From Modestobacter sp. VKM Ac-2984 (GTDB lineage: Bacteria > Actinomycetota > Actinomycetes > Mycobacteriales > Geodermatophilaceae): 38,344 nucleotides of DNA. The stretch lies in assembly GCF_026967985.1 (NCBI RefSeq), contig NZ_JAPVBJ010000005.1, positions 44,210-82,553 on the forward strand, written 5' to 3'. Position 1 is the stretch's first letter; each line of letters opens with the position of its first letter. Below the pieces are notes generated by a model. The model ran no database searches and was not told the origin of the DNA. It was given only the letters and a program-made list of their open reading frames with translations. A program made the position numbers and the translations under genes. Positions 16,949 to 24,910 of this stretch are shown here, one piece after another.

Positions 16949-17683
16949 TCAGTCGGGGGCGTCGGGTGGGGTGGGGTTGACCCGGTCGGCGTCCCAGGTC
17001 GTGCGCTGGCCGAACTCCGCCGGGGCGATCTCCAGGCCGTCGACGGCGAACAGCTCGGCGATGCAGGCGGCGCTGCCGCCGACGTAGGTGCTGACCAGGT
17101 CGATGTCGGTCACCACGCACCAGGCGCGGTCGGCCGGCCACCAGAGGTTGGCGCTCTGCTCGAACGGCTCGGCGGCCATGTTCTGCGCGGCCAGCTGGAT
17201 CGGGCCGTTGATCAGCCAGTACTCGCGGTCGGGCAGGCTCAGCGTGGGGTGGTCGGTGATCACGGCCCCGCCCTGGGCCACGGCGAACCAGCAGACGTCG
17301 GGGGTCGTCGTCCAGCGGGAGAGCACCGCGACGAGTCGTTCGGCGACCGGGGCGGGGAGGTGCCCGCGGGCCGGGGCGCCGTGCCACAGCGGGGACTGGT
17401 CGTCGTTCTCGAAGTACTCCATCGCGCCGGTGACCGAGCCCCACTGCATCAGCGGGTGCACGGTGGTGCCGTTGGCGGCGGCGACGGAGGCCCAGGGGAC
17501 CTCGACGTCGTCGTCCCCCACGTAGCGCACGGCCGGGTGGAAGACCCGGGCCACGGCCTCGAACGAGGAGGGGACCAGTGCGGCGACGGTCGCCGGTGCA
17601 GCGGCCGAGGCCGACTCGGCGAGCCAGATGCCCGCTGACGTGTCCAGGGCGACGGAGCGGCCGGTGAACTGCAGGACCGACAC
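16949..17683 (-). CDS. Conserved actinobacterial hypothetical protein
   Basis: The 244-residue product from the GTG at 17683 begins MSVLQFTGRSVALDTSAGIW. It is rich in Trp and acidic residues and has conserved-looking blocks (REYWLINGPIQLAAQNM, NLWWPADRAWCVVTDIDLVS, YVGGSAACIAELFAVDGLEI). No domain is recognised, and there is no signal peptide or membrane segment. A longer frame to a GTG at 17752 exists, but its extra residues are low-complexity; no start has a well-spaced ribosome site, so the N-terminus is uncertain. It is convergent with the DUF885 gene and is not coupled to nhaA. Confidence 0.75.
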   Translation of the reverse strand: MSVLQFTGRSVALDTSAGIWLAESASAAAPATVAALVPSSFEAVARVFHPAVRYVGDDDVEVPWASVAAANGTTVHPLMQWGSVTGAMEYFENDDQSPLWHGAPARGHLPAPVAERLVAVLSRWTTTPDVCWFAVAQGGAVITDHPTLSLPDREYWLINGPIQLAAQNMAAEPFEQSANLWWPADRAWCVVTDIDLVSTYVGGSAACIAELFAVDGLEIAPAEFGQRTTWDADRVNPTPPDAPD

Positions 17684-18010
17684 CTCCCCCGGACAACGGA
17701 CAACCCCCGGGCTGCTCCGCGGCGCTGTACCCACCGTAGTGGGGAGCGGCACACGGGCCGACTGGACAACGTCGGCAGCCCGGGGGTCGGGTGACTGTCC
17801 GGTTCTCGCTCGCCGCCATCGACGGACGGGCGGGAGTGCCGTCGCTCAGGTGCTGTGGGTCTTCCACAGGCTCTGAACGGGCGGCCCATCTGGACGGCGG
17901 CTAGCGGACAGCCACCTCACGTGTCCTGTAAGTCATCAACTTCGGGACCACCTCCTCTCTCGTGTGCCACGACGGTACGACGCGGAGAAGAGCTCGGCAA
18001 CGACCTTTTC
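17684..18010. other. 327-nt gap between the hypothetical gene and nhaA
   Basis: No standard gene is seen. On the minus strand AGGAGG (17956-17951) precedes a short frame at 17936-17901 coding MTYRTREVAVR and stop; the spacing of 14 to the ATG (11 to an adjacent TTG) is long. A 6-bp palindrome CTGTGG/CCACAG lies at 17853-17869. The plus-strand frames here do not look like protein. Confidence 0.5.
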
Positions 18011-19408
18011 TCAGGTGTCGGACGAGGAGCCGGGCTTGCGCCCGGGCGGCGGTGCACCCTCCCAGTCCGGGTCGTGGGTGGCCTTGTCGTCCACGGTGCG
18101 GATCTCCCGGCCGTCCTCGGTCTGGTAGACGTCGGGCACGCCGTCCTGGTTGCGGTCCTCGGTCTCGATCGCGGCGATCCGGCGGTAGCGGCGGTCGCGC
18201 GACTTCAGCAGGATCGAGGCCAGCAGGGCCGCGGTCAGGGTGCCGACCAGGACGCCGACCTTCACGTGCTCGTCGCGCAGCGAGCCCTCGCCGTAGGCGA
18301 GCGCTCCGATGAGCAGGGAGACGGTGAACCCGATGCCGGCGAGCATGGCGAGGCCGATGACGTCGGGCCAGCCCAGCGACTCGTCGAGCTGGGCACGGGT
18401 GAACCGGGAGACCAGCCAGGTGGCGCCGGTGATGCCGATCGTCTTGCCGGCCACCAGGCCCACGACGATGCCGATGGCGACCGGGTCCGACAGCGACTCG
18501 GCCAGGCCGGACAGGCCCCCGATCGTGACGCCGGCGGCGAAGAAGGCGAACACCGGGACGGCGAACCCCGCGGAGATGGGCCGGATCCGGTGCTCGAAGT
18601 GCTCGGCCAGGCCGGGGCCGGCGTCCGGGCCGCCGGCGGCCTGGCTGCGGACGACCGGCACGGTGAAGGCCAGCAGCACCCCGGCGACGGTGGCGTGCAC
18701 CCCGGACTCGTGCACCAGCACCCAGGTGATGACGGCGAGCGGGATGAGCAGCCACCAGAAGCGGATCCGCTTCTGCACCAGGAACCCGAAGACGGCGAGC
18801 GGGACCAGCGAGAGCAGCAGCGGCGTGATCGCCAGCTCGGAGGTGTAGAAGATCGCGATGACCGTGATCGCCAGGAGGTCGTCGACCACGGCCAGGGTCA
18901 GCAGGAAGGTGCGCAGCGCGGTGGGCAGGTGCGTGCTGATCACTGCGAGGACGGCGAGCGCGAAGGCGATGTCGGTGGCGGTGGGGATGGCCCAGCCGCG
19001 CAGCGCGCCGTCGCCGGTGCCCAGGTTCACCAGCACGAAGAGCACGGCCGGGACCACCATGCCGCCGACCGCCGCGGCGACCGGGAGGGCCGCGCGCCGG
19101 GGGTCGCGCAGGTCGCCGGCGACGAACTCGCGCTTGAGCTCGAGCCCGACCACGAAGAAGAAGATCGCCAGCAGCCCGTCGGCCGCCCAGGTGCCGAGGG
19201 TGAGGTCCAGGTGCAGGGACTCCGGACCGACCCGGGTGTCGCGGAGCGACTCGTAGGACTCCGCCCAGGGGGAGTTCGCCCAGACCAGGGCGATCACCGT
19301 GCCCACCAGCAGCAGGGCCCCGCCGATGGTCTCCTTGCGGAGGATCGCGGCGATGCGCGTGGCCTCCGGGTAGGACCCCCGGCTGAACAGGCGGGTGGGT
19401 GTGGTCAC
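18011..19408 (-). CDS. nhaA: Na+/H+ antiporter NhaA with extended C-terminal tail
   Basis: The 465-residue protein shows the NhaA core: [32 protein letters not shown] (Asp146) and the paired Asp in [10 protein letters not shown] (Asp176-Asp177), which bind Na+ or H+. About eleven or twelve membrane segments span 28-402. It exchanges external H+ for internal Na+. The tail (403-465) is hydrophilic and carries [12 protein letters not shown] (418-429), an EF-hand-like Ca2+ loop, which E. coli NhaA lacks. The GTG start at 19408 has GGAG seven bases upstream. The gene ends 327 nt before the next minus-strand gene, and pabC lies 70 nt upstream in the same direction. Confidence 0.95.
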   Translation of the reverse strand: MTTPTRLFSRGSYPEATRIAAILRKETIGGALLLVGTVIALVWANSPWAESYESLRDTRVGPESLHLDLTLGTWAADGLLAIFFFVVGLELKREFVAGDLRDPRRAALPVAAAVGGMVVPAVLFVLVNLGTGDGALRGWAIPTATDIAFALAVLAVISTHLPTALRTFLLTLAVVDDLLAITVIAIFYTSELAITPLLLSLVPLAVFGFLVQKRIRFWWLLIPLAVITWVLVHESGVHATVAGVLLAFTVPVVRSQAAGGPDAGPGLAEHFEHRIRPISAGFAVPVFAFFAAGVTIGGLSGLAESLSDPVAIGIVVGLVAGKTIGITGATWLVSRFTRAQLDESLGWPDVIGLAMLAGIGFTVSLLIGALAYGEGSLRDEHVKVGVLVGTLTAALLASILLKSRDRRYRRIAAIETEDRNQDGVPDVYQTEDGREIRTVDDKATHDPDWEGAPPPGRKPGSSSDT

Positions 19409-19478
19409 GTGGCGGCTCCGTTGTGCAGGGTCGGGAAGAGAGTTGCCGACCAGACTTCCCGGCGCACCTCGATCGAGG

Positions 19479-20324
19479 CTACCGGGCCAGCAGCTCGCGC
19501 ACCCGTCGGGACAGCCCGGCGTCCCCGTGGGGCACGTCGTCCAGCCGGGTGACCGTCGCGGCGCCCCGGATGCCCGACAGCAGCCAGACGGCGTCGGCCG
19601 ACCGCAGGTCCTCGACCGACCCAGGGGTGACGGTGGTCGGCCACCCGGCGGCCTCGGCCCGGTCGAACAGCCGGGCCTGCGTCGTCCCGGTCAGGATCCC
19701 GGTGTCCACCGGCGGGGTGTGCAGCCGGCCGCCGGCGGCCCAGACGACGGTGGAGGTCGGGCCCTCCAGCAGCCGGCCCTCCACCGAGGTGAACACGACG
19801 TCGTCGGCGCCGACGGCGTGTGCGTGCCGCAGGGCCGCCATGTTCACCGCGTAGGAGAGCGTCTTCGCCCCGCCCAGCAGCCACGGGGCGGTGGCCCGCA
19901 CGTCGGCGGGCACGCCGAGGGAGAGGCTGACCACGGCGATGCCCTGCTCCCGCTGCTGCAGGGTCTCGGCCGGCACCGGGGCCAGCAGGGCGAGCAGCGT
20001 CGGCGGCCCGTCGTCCCCGAGGCCGCGGGTGAGCAGCACCCGGCAGGCGCCCTCGACCTCGGCCGGCCAGTCGGCCACCCCGGTCGCCACCACGGCCCGG
20101 ACGGCGTCGTCCCCGGGGTGGGCGAGCTCCATGATCGACGCCGAGCGGCGCAACCGGGTCAGGTGGGCGTCCAGGTGCGGGGTCGTCCCGCCGGTGACCA
20201 GCACCGACTCGAAGACGCCGTCACCCCGGCCGAGCCCCAGGTCGAACCCGGTCACCACCGGCTCGTCCGGCGCCACCACCGTCGCCGTCCCGTTCCGCCA
20301 GACCACGACCCGCGCGCTCGTCAC
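19479..20324 (-). CDS. pabC: Aminodeoxychorismate lyase-like class IV aminotransferase
   Basis: The 281-residue PLP enzyme has class IV fold features: [18 protein letters not shown] near the N-terminus, the catalytic Lys in [16 protein letters not shown], then [19 protein letters not shown] and [13 protein letters not shown]. PabC releases pyruvate from aminodeoxychorismate to give p-aminobenzoate for folate. Branched-chain or D-amino acid aminotransferases of the same class are the alternative. It faces the fur operon that includes the folate-dependent YgfZ, and the same position is held by Rv0812. The GTG at 20324 follows AGGGTGG; a GTG at 20333 is also possible. Confidence 0.8.
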   Translation of the reverse strand: MTSARVVVWRNGTATVVAPDEPVVTGFDLGLGRGDGVFESVLVTGGTTPHLDAHLTRLRRSASIMELAHPGDDAVRAVVATGVADWPAEVEGACRVLLTRGLGDDGPPTLLALLAPVPAETLQQREQGIAVVSLSLGVPADVRATAPWLLGGAKTLSYAVNMAALRHAHAVGADDVVFTSVEGRLLEGPTSTVVWAAGGRLHTPPVDTGILTGTTQARLFDRAEAAGWPTTVTPGSVEDLRSADAVWLLSGIRGAATVTRLDDVPHGDAGLSRRVRELLAR

Positions 20325-20351
20325 GACGTCCACCCTGCCGCATCGGCGAAC

Positions 20352-20357
20352 TAGGCT
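20352..20357 (+). promoter_or_regulatory. Leaderless -10 box TAGGCT for the fur operon
   Basis: TAGGCT lies seven bases before the GTG at 20365. It is close to the start of the divergent pabC gene (41 nt between start codons), so the two promoters share this gap. Confidence 0.55.
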
Positions 20358-20364
20358 CGGCACC

Positions 20365-20814
20365 GTGTCCGGACCGGAGAGCGCGCCCCCGTTGGCCGCC
20401 GAGCTGCGGGCCCGCGGTCTGCGGCTGACCAGTCAGCGACAGCGGGTGCTGGCGGCCGTCGCGGCGCTGGAGCACGGCACCCCTGAGGAGATCGGCGCCC
20501 GGCTGCGGGCCGACGCCGGCCCGGACGGCGCCGCCCCGGACACCTCGACGGTCTACCGCACCCTGGAGCTGCTCGAACGGCTCGGCCTGGTCTGGCACAC
20601 CCACCTGGGCAAGGGCGCACCGATCTACCACGCCGCCCAGCACCCGCACCTGCACGTCGTCTGCCAGTCCTGCGGTGAGATCCACTCGGTCGACCCGGCG
20701 CTGCTCGACAGCGCTGCGGAACGTCTGAGCGCCCAGCTGGGTTTCACCCTCGACGTGGGTCACGTGGCGCTGTCCGGCACCTGTCGAGCCTGCGCGGAGA
20801 AGGAGAACGCATGA
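20365..20814 (+). CDS. Fur-family metal-responsive regulator
   Basis: The 149-residue protein has the Fur winged helix (LRLTSQRQRVLAAVAALEHG, then DTSTVYRTLELLERLGLV) and dimerisation domain with the metal pattern HPHLHVVCQSCG. Four Cys (Cys100, Cys103, Cys140, Cys143) form two CxxC pairs for structural zinc. It could be a Fur, Zur or peroxide type; the sequence alone does not decide. The GTG start is leaderless and the ATGA overlap with ygfZ puts it at the head of a five-gene coupled operon, which it may autoregulate. Confidence 0.92.
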   Translation: MSGPESAPPLAAELRARGLRLTSQRQRVLAAVAALEHGTPEEIGARLRADAGPDGAAPDTSTVYRTLELLERLGLVWHTHLGKGAPIYHAAQHPHLHVVCQSCGEIHSVDPALLDSAAERLSAQLGFTLDVGHVALSGTCRACAEKENA

Positions 20815-21923
20815 GCTCCCCCCTGCTGCAGCGCCCCGGCGCGGTCGCCCTCGACCTCGAGGGGGGCGGCTCGGTCGCGGCCCACTACGGCGAGCCGCTG
20901 CCCGAGCAGCGCCGGCTCGCCGAGGGCGCCGGGCTGGTCGACCGCAGCGACCGGGACGTCGTCGCCGTCCCCGGCCCCGACCGGCTGAGCTGGCTGCACG
21001 ACCTGACCTCCCAGCACCTGCGCGCGATGCCCGACGGCACCGGCACCGAGGCGCTGTTCCTGGACCCGAACGGCCGGGTCGAGCACCACGCCGTGCTGGC
21101 CGAGCTGGCCGGCACCACCTGGGCCGACGTCGAACCGGGCACCGGTGCGGCGCTGACCGGGTGGCTGCAGAAGATGCAGTTCATGCTCCGGGTGGAGCCC
21201 GAGCTGCGCACCGCGGGCTGGGCCCTGCTCAGCCTGGTCGGGCCGCGGGGCGACGCGGTGCTCACGGCAGCCGGCTGGCCGGTGCCGTCCGAGGTGCACG
21301 AAGTGGCGCCGTTGGCGGACGGCGGCTGGGTGCGCCGGATGCCGGCGATCGGCGACGGGACCGCGGCGGTCGTCGACCTGCTGGTGCCGCGGGCCGAGGT
21401 GGCCGCGCGGGCCGACGCGCTGCTGGCCGCCGGTGCGGTGCTCGCCGGCCTGGACGCCTACGAGGCGCTGCGGGTCGAGGCCCGCCGCCCGCGCGCCGGG
21501 ATCGACTCCGACCAGCGCACCATCCCCAACGAGCTGGTCTGGCTGGACAGCGCCGTCCACCTGGACAAGGGCTGCTACCGCGGCCAGGAGACGGTCGCCC
21601 GGGTGCACAACCTCGGCCGCCCGCCGCGCCGCCAGGTGCTGCTGCACCTGGACGGGATGAGCGAGGTGCTCCCCGCGCCGGGCAGCCCGGTCACCGCCGG
21701 CACGCGCGAGGTCGGCCGGGTGGGCAGCGTGGTGCGCCACCACGAGCTGGGCGTGATCGGGCTGGCGCTGGTCAAGCAGTCCGTGGCACCCGATGCCGAC
21801 CTGCGGGTCGGTGAGGCCGTCGCCGTCATCGACCCCGACGACGCCCCGGCGGCGCTGGACGACACCCGGGCGGCGGCCCGCGACCGCGTGCGCGCCGTCC
21901 GGTCTGCGACGATCGGCCGGTGA
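20811..21923 (+). CDS. ygfZ: YgfZ/GcvT-like folate-binding protein
   Basis: The 370-residue protein has the GcvT-fold tetrahydrofolate-binding core and the YgfZ signature KGCYRGQE (Lys253-Glu260, with the key Cys255), followed by TVARVHNLGRPPRRQVLL. YgfZ helps to make and repair iron-sulfur clusters, especially in enzymes such as MiaB, with folate as cofactor. Its presence in an operon headed by a Fur regulator fits iron or redox control. The start overlaps the fur stop (ATGA) and its own stop overlaps the next GTG (GTGA). Confidence 0.93.
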   Translation: MSSPLLQRPGAVALDLEGGGSVAAHYGEPLPEQRRLAEGAGLVDRSDRDVVAVPGPDRLSWLHDLTSQHLRAMPDGTGTEALFLDPNGRVEHHAVLAELAGTTWADVEPGTGAALTGWLQKMQFMLRVEPELRTAGWALLSLVGPRGDAVLTAAGWPVPSEVHEVAPLADGGWVRRMPAIGDGTAAVVDLLVPRAEVAARADALLAAGAVLAGLDAYEALRVEARRPRAGIDSDQRTIPNELVWLDSAVHLDKGCYRGQETVARVHNLGRPPRRQVLLHLDGMSEVLPAPGSPVTAGTREVGRVGSVVRHHELGVIGLALVKQSVAPDADLRVGEAVAVIDPDDAPAALDDTRAAARDRVRAVRSATIGR

Positions 21924-22786
21924 GCACTCCGGTCGGCGTCCAGGGCACCCTGCTGACCCTGGCACCGACCGGGGCGGAGTCGGCCAAGTCCGACGTCCCG
22001 GCGCTGCCGGTGACCGTCGATGAGGTGGTCTCCACCGCCCGCGACTGCCAGACCCTCGGTGCGGCGGTGCTGCACCTGCACGTCCGCGGCACCGACACCC
22101 GGCCGACGCTGGACCTGCCCCGGGTCCGCGAGGTCGTCGCCGCGGTCCGGGAGGCCACCGACCTGGTCGTGCAGCTCTCGACCGGCGGTGCCGTCACCGA
22201 CCCGGCCGAGGCCCGGCTGGCGGTGCTGGACGCCGAGCCGGACGCCGCCTCGCTCTCGCTGGGCACGGTGAACTTCGGCCGGGACGTCTTCTACAACCCC
22301 TGGGACCTGATCGTCGAGCTGCACACCCAGATGCAGCAGCGCGGGATCGTCCCGGAGTACGAGGTGTTCGACCTCGGCCAGCTGGCCACGCTGTCCCGGT
22401 TGCTCGACCGGCACGGCCTGCCCGCCGGTGGGCACGTGCACGTCGACCTGGTGATGGGCGTGCCCGGCGGGATGCCCGGCACGACCGCGGCGCTGGCCGC
22501 CTGCCTGCCGTTCCTCCCGCCCGGGGCCACCTTCGCCGCGACCGGGGTGGGGCGCACCTCGCTGCCGGTGATGCTGGCGGCGCTGTCGGCCGGCGGTCAC
22601 CTGCGGGTCGGCATGGAGGACACGCTGACCTACGCCCCCGGCGAGCCGGTGCGCGACAACGTCCAGCTGGTCGCCCGGGCGGCCGGGCTCGCCCGGATCG
22701 CCCAACGCCCGCCCCTCACCCCGAGCGAGGCCCGGCAGCTGCTGGGCATCACCCGCGTCCCCACCCCTGCGGAGGTCTCCCGATGA
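21920..22786 (+). CDS. DUF849 (BKACE-type) beta-keto acid cleavage-like enzyme
   Basis: The 288-residue TIM-barrel protein shows DUF849 features: early LAPTGAESAKSDVPALPVT, the first metal pair in LHLHVRG (His52, His54), SLSLGTVNFGRDVFYNP, HVHVDLVMGVPGGMPGT and GGHLRVGMEDTL with the late Glu. Family members cleave beta-keto acids with acetyl-CoA, using Zn2+. The substrate cannot be predicted here, and it sits in an unusual operon between ygfZ and rsiG. The GTG at 21920 overlaps the ygfZ stop by 4 nt and its stop overlaps the rsiG ATG by 4 nt. Confidence 0.9.
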   Translation: MSTPVGVQGTLLTLAPTGAESAKSDVPALPVTVDEVVSTARDCQTLGAAVLHLHVRGTDTRPTLDLPRVREVVAAVREATDLVVQLSTGGAVTDPAEARLAVLDAEPDAASLSLGTVNFGRDVFYNPWDLIVELHTQMQQRGIVPEYEVFDLGQLATLSRLLDRHGLPAGGHVHVDLVMGVPGGMPGTTAALAACLPFLPPGATFAATGVGRTSLPVMLAALSAGGHLRVGMEDTLTYAPGEPVRDNVQLVARAAGLARIAQRPPLTPSEARQLLGITRVPTPAEVSR

Positions 22787-23349
22787 CTGCCCCCACCTCT
22801 CCCGCCGGCGGCGCCGGCGTCGACGAGCTGCTCGACCCGGCCTTCCTGGACGGCGTCCAGGAGCTGCCGATGACCGAGGTCCGCGCGCTGCGGCACCGGG
22901 CCGAGCAGGAGGAGGTCAACCTCTCCTACACCCGGCGGCTGCTGCAGGGCCGGCTGGACATCGTCCGCCGCGAGCTCCAGCGCCGGGCCGAGCACGACGG
23001 CCGGTCGCTGGTCGACCTGCTCCCGGAGATCCTCTCGGAGAAGGGCCGCGGCCCCGCGCACGGGCTCGGTCGGCACCAGACCGTCCAGCCGACGTCCCCG
23101 GAGCAGTTCGAGACCTGGGTCAACGGGCTGGCGCCGGGGGTCGACCTGTCCGACGTGCCGTCCCTGCCCGACGACCAGCTGGAGCAGGCTGCCCGGGCGC
23201 TGGGCGAGGGGGAGCGGACGCTGTCCGAGCGGCGCCGCGGGGTGCAGCAGGTGATGGACGCCGTCGCCGGTGAGCTGGCCCGGCGCTACCGCGAGGGCCT
23301 GGCCGACGTCGCGCAGCTGCTGGCCGACGAGTCCCGGCACCGCGCCTGA
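22783..23349 (+). CDS. rsiG: RsiG-type c-di-GMP-binding anti-sigma factor
   Basis: The 188-residue protein contains two exact copies of E(X)3S(X)2R(X)3Q(X)3D: E44-S48-R51-Q55-D59 and E144-S148-R151-Q155-D159, each in a helical segment and exactly 100 residues apart. This is the signature of Streptomyces RsiG, which uses the two motifs to bind c-di-GMP and, so loaded, holds the sigma factor WhiG inactive. The motif-free stretch between them contains a Pro/Gly-rich loop. No membrane segment. The sigma partner is not in the window. The ATG at 22783 overlaps the DUF849 gene (ATGA) and its stop overlaps the asparaginase ATG (TGATG). Whether it controls sporulation, flagella or pili here is unknown. 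Confidence 0.9.
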   Translation: MTAPTSPAGGAGVDELLDPAFLDGVQELPMTEVRALRHRAEQEEVNLSYTRRLLQGRLDIVRRELQRRAEHDGRSLVDLLPEILSEKGRGPAHGLGRHQTVQPTSPEQFETWVNGLAPGVDLSDVPSLPDDQLEQAARALGEGERTLSERRRGVQQVMDAVAGELARRYREGLADVAQLLADESRHRA

Positions 23350-24338
23350 TGGCGGACCAGCTGAGCCGCTGGGCGGACGAGCCGGTCCTCGTCGAGGTGT
23401 GGCGCGCCGGCTTCGGCGTGGACGTGCTCGAGTCCGTGCACCGCGGCGCGCTGGTCGTGCTGGGCGCCGACGGTGCGCCGCTGCTGGAGGTCGGGGACGT
23501 CACCCGACCGGTTCTGCCGCGCTCGTCGAACAAGCCGGTGCAGGCCACCACCTACCTGCAGGCGGGCTGGCAGCCGCGGGACGACCGGGAGCTGGCGATC
23601 GCGGCCGCCTCGCACAGCGGTGAGGACGAGCACCGGGCGCTGGCCGGCGAGCTGCTCTCCGCCGCCGGGCTGGGCCCCGACGACCTGGGGTGCCCACCGG
23701 CGCTCCCGCAGCACGAGCGCACCCGCGCCGAGTGGCTGGTGGCCGGCCGGTCGCCGGAGCGGCTGGCGATGAACTGTTCGGGCAAGCACGCGGCGATGCT
23801 GGCCGCCTGTGTCGCGGCCGGCTGGCCGACGGCCGGGTACCTGGACCCGGGGCACCCACTGCAGCAGGCGATCGAGGCACGGCTGGGCGAGGCCGCGGGT
23901 GAGCCGGTCGCGGCGGTCGTCGTCGACGGGTGTGGCGCACCGCAGCACGCGATCTCCCTGACCGGACTGGCCCGCGGCGTGCTCTCGCTGGTGCAGGACG
24001 AGCCGGGGACGCCGGGCCGCCGGGTCGCCGACGCGATGCGCGCACACCCCTGGCTGGTGGCCGGCACCGGTCGGGAGGACACCGAGCTGATGCAGGCCGT
24101 GGGCGGCCTGCTGGTCAAGGGCGGAGCCGACGGGGTGCACGTGGCGGCGCTGCCGGGCGCCGGGGCGGTGGCGCTGAAGCTGGACGACGGTGGCGACCGT
24201 GGCCGGGCGCCGGCGCTGGCCGCCGGGTTGCAGCGACTGGGGGTGCCGGCGCAGACGCTGGCCCGGTGGCTGGTCACACCGGTGAACGGCGGCGAGGGCG
24301 TGGTGGGCGAGGTGCGGGCGGCCGCCGTCCTCGGCTGA
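23349..24338 (+). CDS. Type II (Rhizobium-type) asparaginase
   Basis: The 329-residue enzyme matches the Asparaginase_II family: LPRSSNKPVQATTYLQAGW, ASHSGEDEHRAL, MNCSGKHAAMLAAC and VDGCGAPQHAISL, the last two with conserved Cys and Lys. The family hydrolyses L-asparagine to aspartate and ammonium in the cytoplasm. The ATG shares one base with the rsiG stop, so it is the fifth coupled gene of the operon. There is no signal peptide. A 56-nt gap with its own promoter separates it from the next gene. Confidence 0.92.
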   Translation: MADQLSRWADEPVLVEVWRAGFGVDVLESVHRGALVVLGADGAPLLEVGDVTRPVLPRSSNKPVQATTYLQAGWQPRDDRELAIAAASHSGEDEHRALAGELLSAAGLGPDDLGCPPALPQHERTRAEWLVAGRSPERLAMNCSGKHAAMLAACVAAGWPTAGYLDPGHPLQQAIEARLGEAAGEPVAAVVVDGCGAPQHAISLTGLARGVLSLVQDEPGTPGRRVADAMRAHPWLVAGTGREDTELMQAVGGLLVKGGADGVHVAALPGAGAVALKLDDGGDRGRAPALAAGLQRLGVPAQTLARWLVTPVNGGEGVVGEVRAAAVLG

Positions 24339-24345
24339 GACACCC

Positions 24346-24388
24346 TGCTAGCACCCCGCTTGCAACAGCTAGCACGCTGGGCTACCGT
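24346..24388 (+). promoter_or_regulatory. Leaderless promoter and GCTAGCA operator of the XRE gene
   Basis: TACCGT (24383-24388) ends six bases before the GTG at 24395. Two copies of GCTAGCA (24347-24353 and 24368-24374) lie 21 bp apart, two helical turns, with TTGCAA between them; the first is inside the palindrome TGCTAGCA. The layout suggests an operator, perhaps for the XRE protein itself. Confidence 0.6.
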
Positions 24389-24394
24389 GGGGCT

Positions 24395-24910
24395 GTGCAG
24401 CGACCCACGGAGTTCGTCCGGGACCAGGTGACCGCCGTCCGCGAGAGCGTCGCGACGGCGGCCGCCGAGGCGTCGACGGCGAACACGACCGTCAGCTCCT
24501 CGGTCGGTGAGTTCATCCGCAACCAGCGCAACGCCGCCCAGGTGTCGCTGCGCGAGCTCTCCCGCCTGGCCGGCGTGAGCAACCCCTACCTGTCCCAGGT
24601 CGAGCGCGGGCTCCGCAAGCCCTCCGCCGAGATCCTGGCGCAGATCGCCCGCGGCCTGAAGATCTCGGCGGAGACGCTCTACGAGCAGGCCGGGATCCTC
24701 GACCGGCGGTCGGGGACGGCGAGCACCGTCGCCGCCCTACGGGCCGACGAGGCGCTCTCCGAGCGGCACAAGGCCGTGCTCCTGGAGCTGTACGAGACCT
24801 ACGCCCGGGAGCACGCCGCACAGCTGGCCCGCGAACAGGCGGCTGCGTCCACCGCACCCGCCCCCACCACCACCGCACCCACCCCCACTCCCCAGGAGGA
24901 GACGGCATGA
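24395..24910 (+). CDS. XRE-family regulator (Rv0474-like)
   Basis: The 171-residue protein has an N-terminal helical arm, a Cro/C1-type helix-turn-helix (about 40-93; SLRELSRLAGVSNPYLSQVE, GLRKPSAEILAQIARGL) and a Pro/Thr-rich C-terminus. The GTG start at 24395 is leaderless. Its stop overlaps the ATG of the HbhA-like gene (ATGA), and this XRE-HbhA-DUF2516 order matches Rv0474-Rv0475-Rv0476. It probably regulates itself and hbhA through the GCTAGCA sites, which is inference. Confidence 0.9.
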   Translation: MQRPTEFVRDQVTAVRESVATAAAEASTANTTVSSSVGEFIRNQRNAAQVSLRELSRLAGVSNPYLSQVERGLRKPSAEILAQIARGLKISAETLYEQAGILDRRSGTASTVAALRADEALSERHKAVLLELYETYAREHAAQLAREQAAASTAPAPTTTAPTPTPQEETA

